A DNA stretch of 64,000 bases, taken from assembly GCA_948695535.1 (NCBI GenBank), contig CAPRTS010000004.1:46538-110537 (forward strand). Reading direction: 5' to 3'. Below are positions 59,099-64,000 of this stretch, piece by piece. Each line of letters starts with the position of its first letter. Position 1 is the stretch's first letter. This DNA comes from an uncultured Eubacteriales bacterium. GTDB taxonomy: Bacteria; Bacillota; Clostridia; Christensenellales; UBA1242. Below the pieces are notes generated by a model, which ran no database searches, was not told where the DNA came from, and saw only the letters and a list, made by a program, of their open reading frames with translations. A program made the translations under genes and the position numbers.

Positions 59099-59797
59099 TT
59101 ATTTGTTATTTTGAATTTCAAATACACTAAATGCCTTTGGTTTAAGTAATCTTGTTGGGTTATCTATAATTTTTAGTATTCGTTTTTTGAGTGAACGTTG
59201 ATGATCACCGGATATCGAAACTAATGTTCCATTACATCGTTTTATTATTTTACTCCATTCTTTATTAGATAAATATCTTTCGTCCCCAAAAACATGTCCG
59301 TCGGTCATGTTTGCATCAAAATATGTAGATGGAACGGAAAATACAACTTTATCCGCAACACGAAGTTGTTCATTTAGCATATTTACTATTTGATCATCGT
59401 TAAAATGCTCTAAAACCCCATGGCTGTGCGATACGGCAAAAAACCTATCGTCAAATGGGAGTTTATTAATGTCACCAGCATAAAAGCGAGGTTTATTTTG
59501 TGGTGAAATAACAGAACCAAGCTGTTGAGATAAGCATACTAAATCTTGATCGAGGTCTATACCATAACATTCATAGCCTAATGATGACAAATATGATGTG
59601 GTAATTCCAGTCCCTGAGCCACATTCAATTATAGGCTTTCCATTATTTGCATTTTTAAGTATCATGTTAAAAAAATTATGTCTTAATTTAGTTTTTTTTC
59701 TCATAATGCTTTGCCAATCACGATTTAAAAATGCCTCAATACTTCCAAATTTTTCAACTTCTCGATTAATATAAATTTCACTCCATGTTTTAGTCAT
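59099..59797 (-). CDS. Class I SAM-dependent methyltransferase
   Basis: 232 residues. Motif I IIECGSGTGITTSYLSSLGY, motif II YGIDLD, motif IV-like FFAVSHSHGVLEHFNDDQIV, typical of small-molecule methyltransferases (Methyltransf_11/25). Substrate unknown. TATAAT (59809-59804 on the minus strand) is 6 nt before the ATG at 59797. The promoter overlaps that of the divergent gmd-like gene. Confidence 0.82.
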   Translation of the reverse strand: MTKTWSEIYINREVEKFGSIEAFLNRDWQSIMRKKTKLRHNFFNMILKNANNGKPIIECGSGTGITTSYLSSLGYECYGIDLDQDLVCLSQQLGSVISPQNKPRFYAGDINKLPFDDRFFAVSHSHGVLEHFNDDQIVNMLNEQLRVADKVVFSVPSTYFDANMTDGHVFGDERYLSNKEWSKIIKRCNGTLVSISGDHQRSLKKRILKIIDNPTRLLKPKAFSVFEIQNNK

Positions 59798-59834
59798 ATT
59801 TGTATTATAGTAAGTTAATTATTAAAATTCAATA

Positions 59835-59863
59835 TTGACTTTTGGATTATAGAGGATTATTAT
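59835..59863 (+). promoter_or_regulatory. Promoter of the gmd-radical SAM-kinase-PRTase operon
   Basis: TTGACT (59835-59840), 17-nt spacer, TATTAT (59858-59863), then a leader of about 55 nt with AAAAGGAGTG before the ATG. It interleaves with the divergent methyltransferase promoter. Confidence 0.6.
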
Positions 59864-59920
59864 TAATCTGATTAAAAATAATACTAGTCTTATTAGGATA
59901 TTATCACGAAAAGGAGTGAA

Positions 59921-60952
59921 ATGGTAAATAAGACCAAGAAGGCTTTAATAACTGGAATAACAGGTCAGGACGGATCATATCTTTCTGAGTTATTACTTGA
60001 AAAGGGATATCAAGTTTATGGATTACGAAGGCGTAGAAGTGATACTAGTTTTGGAAATGTGAGTCACATTAAGGATAAGATAAAATTTATTTATGGTGAT
60101 TTAACAGATATTGTTTCGTTAATTAATGCAATTAAGGAATGTATGCCAGATGAAATTTACAATCTTGCAGCACAGTCATTTGTTTTTCCTAGTTTTACTA
60201 ATCCAGTTTCAACATCAATGGTGAATGGTATCGGTGTTATAAATTTACTTGAGGCAGTTAAAACGGTAAAACCTGATACAAAAGTATATCAAGCATCTAC
60301 ATCGGAAATGTATGGACGAGCTATTGAAAATCCTCAAAAAGAAACAACACCATTTAACCCCTTAAGCCCTTATGGTGTGTCGAAGGTATTCGCTCATCAA
60401 ACAGTAAAGAATTATAGAGATAGCTATGGTTTATTTGCTTGTTCTGGAATACTTTTTAATCATGAAAGTGAACGACGCGGATTGGAATTCGTTACGAGAA
60501 AAATAACAGATGCAGTTTCAAAAATACATTTAGGTAAACAGGAAGTATTAGAACTAGGCAACATTAATACACAAAGAGATTGGGGGCATGCGAAAGATTA
60601 TGTACTGGCCATGTGGTTAATGTTGCAACAAGATAAACCAGATGATTATGTTATTTCTACTGGTAAATGTTATACGGTGCGAGATTTTGCAGCCAAAGCT
60701 TTTTCTGTGGTGAATAAGCAAATTGAATGGGTTGGGGAAGGAATTAATGAATTTGGAATAGATATCGCGACAGGTAAAAAACTTGTTAGAATAAATTCTG
60801 AATATTTTCGACCTAACGAAGTAAATGTTTTGCAAGGTGATTCTACAAAGGCGAAAAACAATCTTGGGTGGCATCCTAAAATTAACTTAGATACCATGAT
60901 TAAAGATATGGTTACAAATGATATTGAGCTTAATGGAGATAGAAACATATAA
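59921..60952 (+). CDS. gmd: GDP-mannose 4,6-dehydratase-like SDR enzyme
   Basis: 343 residues, full length. NAD(P) motif ALITGITGQDGSYLSELLLE, RRRRSDTSFGNV, catalytic STSEMYG...SPYGVSK (Thr/Ser-Glu, Tyr-x3-Lys), LFNHESERRGLEFVTRKI and NTQRDWGHAKDYV are diagnostic of Gmd. It converts GDP-mannose to the 4-keto-6-deoxy intermediate for fucose, rhamnose or perosamine-type sugars. No partner epimerase or aminotransferase is in the operon; instead a radical SAM protein follows after 1 nt. AT-rich, unlike the chromosome. Confidence 0.9.
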   Translation: MVNKTKKALITGITGQDGSYLSELLLEKGYQVYGLRRRRSDTSFGNVSHIKDKIKFIYGDLTDIVSLINAIKECMPDEIYNLAAQSFVFPSFTNPVSTSMVNGIGVINLLEAVKTVKPDTKVYQASTSEMYGRAIENPQKETTPFNPLSPYGVSKVFAHQTVKNYRDSYGLFACSGILFNHESERRGLEFVTRKITDAVSKIHLGKQEVLELGNINTQRDWGHAKDYVLAMWLMLQQDKPDDYVISTGKCYTVRDFAAKAFSVVNKQIEWVGEGINEFGIDIATGKKLVRINSEYFRPNEVNVLQGDSTKAKNNLGWHPKINLDTMIKDMVTNDIELNGDRNI

Positions 60953-60953
60953 T

Positions 60954-61853
60954 ATGGTTAATTTAATTAATGATAATTTACGTATTTCGGTAACAGATTT
61001 ATGTAACTTAGACTGCGTTTACTGCTCTAATGAGGGGCAGTCTCATAGTATTGGACACAAGGCTAGATTTTTAAATTTAGATTTTGTAAAGTCTTTATGT
61101 GCCAGAATAAAAGATGATCAACTTCCTGTACAGCGTGTGAATATAACTGGCGGTGAACCAATGTTGCATCCTCAAATAAATGATTTAGTACACGAATTCG
61201 CTAAAATAGCTAAAAATGTAGCGTTAAATTCCAATGGAATTTTGTTAACGGAAAGAAATGTCCAAAACCTTATTGATAATGGTGTTAATACATTTAAAAT
61301 TGGATTAGATAATATCGTTGGCGACGCAACAAAACCTTGTTTTACGGCGAGAAAAGGACTTGTGGAAAAGGTAAAAGCCAATATATTGCTATGCAAAGAA
61401 AAATTAGAAGATACATCAGTAGATGTTGTGTTGTCTAATGCAAACACATCATCAATGGACAAAATGGTTGATTTTATTATAAATAATAAATTGAGCAATT
61501 CAATTTTTATTGAATTATTACCTTATGATTTTTGGGGAAATGGTAAAATACCCCCAAAGGGTATATCATTTGAAACACTTTTTTCAATATTACAAAAAAA
61601 ATCTAAGTCCATAAAAGATAATTATTCCCCCGAGCGTGGTCTTCATAAAATGATCGTTAATAACGATATAAATTTAGTGTACGCTGAAGATTTTTGTAAA
61701 AAGAAGTTATGCAAAAATCTTTGTACAAGAATAGATGCCAGTGGTAACTTCCTTCCGTGTGTAAAAAAAAGTAAATTGATCCCAATAGATTTAAGTAAAT
61801 CTTTGCGTCCTCAGTTAATTAATTACCAAGGTGAATTATGTTATCAAAATTAA
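60954..61853 (+). CDS. Radical SAM protein with SPASM-like C-terminal cysteines
   Basis: 299 residues. Iron-sulfur motif CNLDCVYC (Cys17, 21, 24), NITGGEPMLHP (GGE motif), and C-terminal CKKKLCKNLC...FLPCVKK, a cysteine cluster like an auxiliary-cluster (SPASM/twitch) domain. Related to MoaA/NifB-type proteins, but the specificity is not clear. Start at 60954 (MVNLINDNLRISVTDLCN), 1 nt after gmd, with GGAGAT upstream. The stop overlaps the next gene by 16 bp. Confidence 0.82.
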   Translation: MVNLINDNLRISVTDLCNLDCVYCSNEGQSHSIGHKARFLNLDFVKSLCARIKDDQLPVQRVNITGGEPMLHPQINDLVHEFAKIAKNVALNSNGILLTERNVQNLIDNGVNTFKIGLDNIVGDATKPCFTARKGLVEKVKANILLCKEKLEDTSVDVVLSNANTSSMDKMVDFIINNKLSNSIFIELLPYDFWGNGKIPPKGISFETLFSILQKKSKSIKDNYSPERGLHKMIVNNDINLVYAEDFCKKKLCKNLCTRIDASGNFLPCVKKSKLIPIDLSKSLRPQLINYQGELCYQN

Positions 61854-62626
61854 TATTTATTGAAGGACTTCCTGGTTCGGGTAAAACAACATTAACTAAA
61901 AAAATTTTAGTTGGACTAAAACAAAAAAATCCAGAAGCTAAGGCTTTTTTAGAATCTGAATTACCTAACCCAATTAATTTTGCTGGACATGCATATCTTA
62001 CTTTACATGAATTCAATCATTTAAAAAAACAATATCCAGATTGTAAGTTTGTGCATTCAGTTTTTTCTGACGATTATGTTCTTGTACCATATCCGTTTTC
62101 GGCTATTCAATATAAAGAAACCAAAGAATATCCAGAAGATCTCGTAGTATTTTTAAGAAGTAGGGAATTTTCCTGTAGGCCACAGAATAAAGTAGGCTTT
62201 AGCGTTTATAGTAAAACCATGCTTGATAGATGGGAGGCCTTTTCTAAAGGACTAACTGGTAAAGAAGAATTTGTTTTTGATGGTGATATTTTACAACATC
62301 CGCTTGATGATATTTTACATAATTATGACATATCGCAATCACAAATTGAAAGACATATATTAAAAACAGCAGACACAATATCTAACTCAGACGCAAAATT
62401 ATTTTATATTTCACAAAATAACATAGAAGAGAGTTTATCGCGAATAGCTGTTGAACGTAAAAGAAGTATTTTCGTAGATCCAATTTGGCTTAAACATTGG
62501 CATAAACGAAAAAAAATTGAATTAAGTATTATCAAAAAATTACCCATTAAAGCTGAAATAATAGATAATTCTAATTATGATTGGGCAAATGTGTATAACA
62601 CAATTGCGCGAGGTATTGAGAAATGA
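61838..62626 (+). CDS. P-loop kinase-like protein
   Basis: 262 residues. Walker A IFIEGLPGSGKTTLTKKIL (GLPGSGKTT). No clear Walker B; later FVFDGDILQHPLDD could serve it. The C-terminal KHWHKRKKIELSIIKKLPIK segment is basic. The GLPGSGKTT motif resembles that of small-molecule kinases and zeta-toxin-like kinases. AAGGTG before the ATG. The stop overlaps the next start by 4 nt. Confidence 0.7.
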   Translation: MLSKLIFIEGLPGSGKTTLTKKILVGLKQKNPEAKAFLESELPNPINFAGHAYLTLHEFNHLKKQYPDCKFVHSVFSDDYVLVPYPFSAIQYKETKEYPEDLVVFLRSREFSCRPQNKVGFSVYSKTMLDRWEAFSKGLTGKEEFVFDGDILQHPLDDILHNYDISQSQIERHILKTADTISNSDAKLFYISQNNIEESLSRIAVERKRSIFVDPIWLKHWHKRKKIELSIIKKLPIKAEIIDNSNYDWANVYNTIARGIEK

Positions 62627-63399
62627 GAAAAAGTGTCATCTCGCATATGTTTAGTACTAACGCAATGAAAATTAGTCCATACAATCAACCATTTAAATAT
62701 AGAGCTGGTTTTGGTCCATATATATATCAAGCTCAATACTTGTTTGGTGGAGAAAATGCAGCAAATGAAATATTGGAAATAATAGCTAAATATAAGGATA
62801 ATCCAATTCAACTAATACAAATTTTAAGTGATAAAATAAATCGTCAATATCAACAAAATAAATCGTATAAAGATACGATAGACTACTTAAAACAGTATAT
62901 TCAATTTAATGTTCAGATGAAAGATGTTGATATAATTTCTGGTGGAGAAAGACGAGATTGGTTTTTCTCATTATTATTGGCTCAACTGTTTAACAAACCG
63001 CATTTAACCATATTTAAAAATGGAAATGCGTATATTAACAATGATTGCCATTTCTTAATGAAACAAAATTTGACTGGATCCAGGGCTTTACATATAACTG
63101 ATAATCTAGTTAAAGCTAAAAGTTTTAATAATGCATGGATACCATTCACAAAGCAATTAGGAGTAACAATAACTAATGCAATTTCAGTTTTTGATAGATG
63201 CAATATAGGTCATCATACTTTAGAAGAAAACAAAATTGACCATAAAGCATTATTCTCGGTTAATTCTGATCTATTCAAGGAGTTTTTTGAAAATGGGTAT
63301 ATTGATGAACGACAATATAAATTACTTTGTGCATTTTCATTAGATGAACAAAATTATAGGGAGAATATAAATCAATTAATATCAGCAGTTGAACGATGA
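62623..63399 (+). CDS. Phosphoribosyltransferase-like protein
   Basis: 258 residues. VDIISGGERRDWFFSLLLAQ, LFNKPHLTIFKNGNAYI, ALHITDNLVKAKSFNNAW and GVTITNAISVFDR align by pattern with orotate/purine phosphoribosyltransferases (the hood/PRPP-loop order); the usual DD of the PRPP loop reads TDN, so catalysis may differ or be lost. Last gene of the four-gene operon, start overlapping the kinase stop (ATGA). Confidence 0.65.
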   Translation: MRKSVISHMFSTNAMKISPYNQPFKYRAGFGPYIYQAQYLFGGENAANEILEIIAKYKDNPIQLIQILSDKINRQYQQNKSYKDTIDYLKQYIQFNVQMKDVDIISGGERRDWFFSLLLAQLFNKPHLTIFKNGNAYINNDCHFLMKQNLTGSRALHITDNLVKAKSFNNAWIPFTKQLGVTITNAISVFDRCNIGHHTLEENKIDHKALFSVNSDLFKEFFENGYIDERQYKLLCAFSLDEQNYRENINQLISAVER

Positions 63400-63453
63400 T
63401 ACTAATTTTCTATTTAAATTAGAGTAAGTAAATCTCCTTTGTCGAGTAGTTCT

Positions 63454-63600
63454 ATGAAGACATCAGTTGTCTATGTCAAATATTCTAGCAAAAAACAAAC
63501 CGAACAATCCATTGAGAGGTAGTTGCGGGTTTGTAGTGATTATGCAGAACAACAATGAAATACTAACAAGCATCACAGATGTTATCGAAATTTATGTAAA
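63454..63600 (+). pseudogene. Decayed serine recombinase N-terminus
   Basis: Translates to MKTSVVYVKYSSKKQTEQSI, then an in-frame stop, then LRVCSDYAEQQ and more stops. It is clearly related to the intact recombinase at 36082-37875 (which starts MKTAVIYARYSSDKQTEQSI and continues VRVCQDYANR) but in opposite orientation and badly broken. Confidence 0.85.
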
Positions 63601-63671
63601 AAAATGACGCCATAAAACGCCTTACAACGAATTTGTGCTAAATTTTGACTAAATTGATTAAGTGCTTAAAA

Positions 63672-63740
63672 ATACGCAACTATGCCAAAACAATCGTCTA
63701 AAATGACTAAAATTCGTGGAATAGAGTTAGTTTGGTTCGT
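63672..63740 (+). repeat. Right copy of the diverged repeat flanking the enzyme cassette
   Basis: CAACTATGCCAAAACAATCG (63677-63696) followed by GAATAGAGTTAGTTTGG; the left copy is at 57448-57530 (CAACTACGCC...CAATCG...GAATAGATTTAGTTG). Same orientation, about 6.2 kb apart. Confidence 0.55.
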
Positions 63741-63752
63741 CTGATTACCAAG

Positions 63753-63828
63753 TGGTGGCGATGGCTGGAATCGAACCAGCGATACCCGGGGTATGAACTC
63801 GGTGCATTAGCCGCTGTGCTACATCGCC
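63753..63828 (-). tRNA. tRNA-Met (anticodon CAT), CCA encoded
   Basis: On the minus strand: acceptor GGCGATG/CATCGCC, discriminator A followed by genomic CCA, anticodon stem CCGAG/CCCGG (one mismatch) with loop TTCATAC, T-arm GCTGG-TTCGATT-CCAGC. Methionine versus lysidine-modified isoleucine cannot be decided by eye; the anticodon stem lacks the three G-C pairs of initiators. Confidence 0.88.
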
Positions 63829-63902
63829 AAGATTTAATACTGTAACAAATTTTTATCGTTTAAGCAAGCCAATTTTCGAAATCAAAAATTATATAAAATT
63901 GC

Positions 63903-63931
63903 TTGTAGTAAGTTGCTAATTATGCTATAAT
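63903..63931 (+). promoter_or_regulatory. Leaderless promoter of the repeat-containing ORF
   Basis: TTGTAG (63903-63908), 17-nt spacer, TATAAT (63926-63931), 8 nt to the ATG at 63940; same geometry as rplM. Confidence 0.55.
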
Positions 63932-63939
63932 AACTTATT

Positions 63940-64000
<61 letters not shown>

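Noticed and set aside
63753..63828. tRNA-Met as the attachment site of the island
   Set aside because: I found no partial duplicate of the tRNA 3' end at the left border or elsewhere in the island.

Overview
The window looks like a contig piece from an uncultured, streamlined clostridial (Firmicutes) bacterium, probably host-associated. The evidence is a spoIIAA-spoIIAB-sigF operon, a SpoIVFB-like protease, RNase Y, and tRNA-Thr, tRNA-Trp and tRNA-Met genes. Assignment below class level is a guess. Two traits stand out. Many genes have a sigma-A type -10 box only 5-8 nt before the start codon (leaderless mRNAs). Many housekeeping proteins are shorter than their families: PolA, MtaB, GalU, RecO, HemW, and a ClpX-like and an MreB-like protein.

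Layout. 1-36.35 kb is chromosomal core: a YkvI-like transporter, an SPFH/zinc-ribbon membrane module, an orphan VirB2-like pilin, galU, recO, a yqzL-like small gene, lepA, hemW, a divergent clpX, a MORN protein, rnhA, an ABC-2 permease, asd, the sigma-F operon, rplU-rpmA, polA, pgsA, rny, rpsU and mtaB. A 9.8 kb gene for a giant membrane-anchored surface protein follows, then rplM-rpsI, an MreB-like gene and a SpoIVFB-like gene. The sigma-F operon and the protease suggest sporulation capacity or its remnant.

36.35-63.7 kb is a composite mobile island. At its left edge is a large serine recombinase whose reading frame runs out of the element into host DNA. An AAA/DUF4143 ATPase follows. Next is a compact inovirus-like element (about 40.2-47.7 kb): a candidate ssDNA-binding protein, three envelope-anchored proteins (one with a six-repeat kelch-like domain), a Zot-type ATPase, an HUH replication protein and a tyrosine integrase. 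No coat gene is visible, and there are two hairpin-rich non-coding segments. Then come a KilA-N protein, a BspA-type leucine-rich-repeat lipoprotein, and a minus-strand plasmid/ICE-type operon (PcfJ-like, PcfK/AcrIIA9-like and small proteins). That operon is preceded by a 213-nt hairpin and a 23-codon leader ORF. A HEPN-like gene lies just beyond.

57.6-63.4 kb is a very AT-rich enzyme cassette: P-loop kinase, MBL-fold hydrolase, methyltransferase, GDP-mannose 4,6-dehydratase-like enzyme, radical SAM/SPASM-like protein, second P-loop kinase and phosphoribosyltransferase-like protein. The last four are tightly packed. I do not recognise the set as a described pathway. Diverged repeats and a decayed recombinase flank it. 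The window closes with tRNA-Met and a promoter-led ORF that runs into a tetranucleotide repeat, a possible phase-variable gene.
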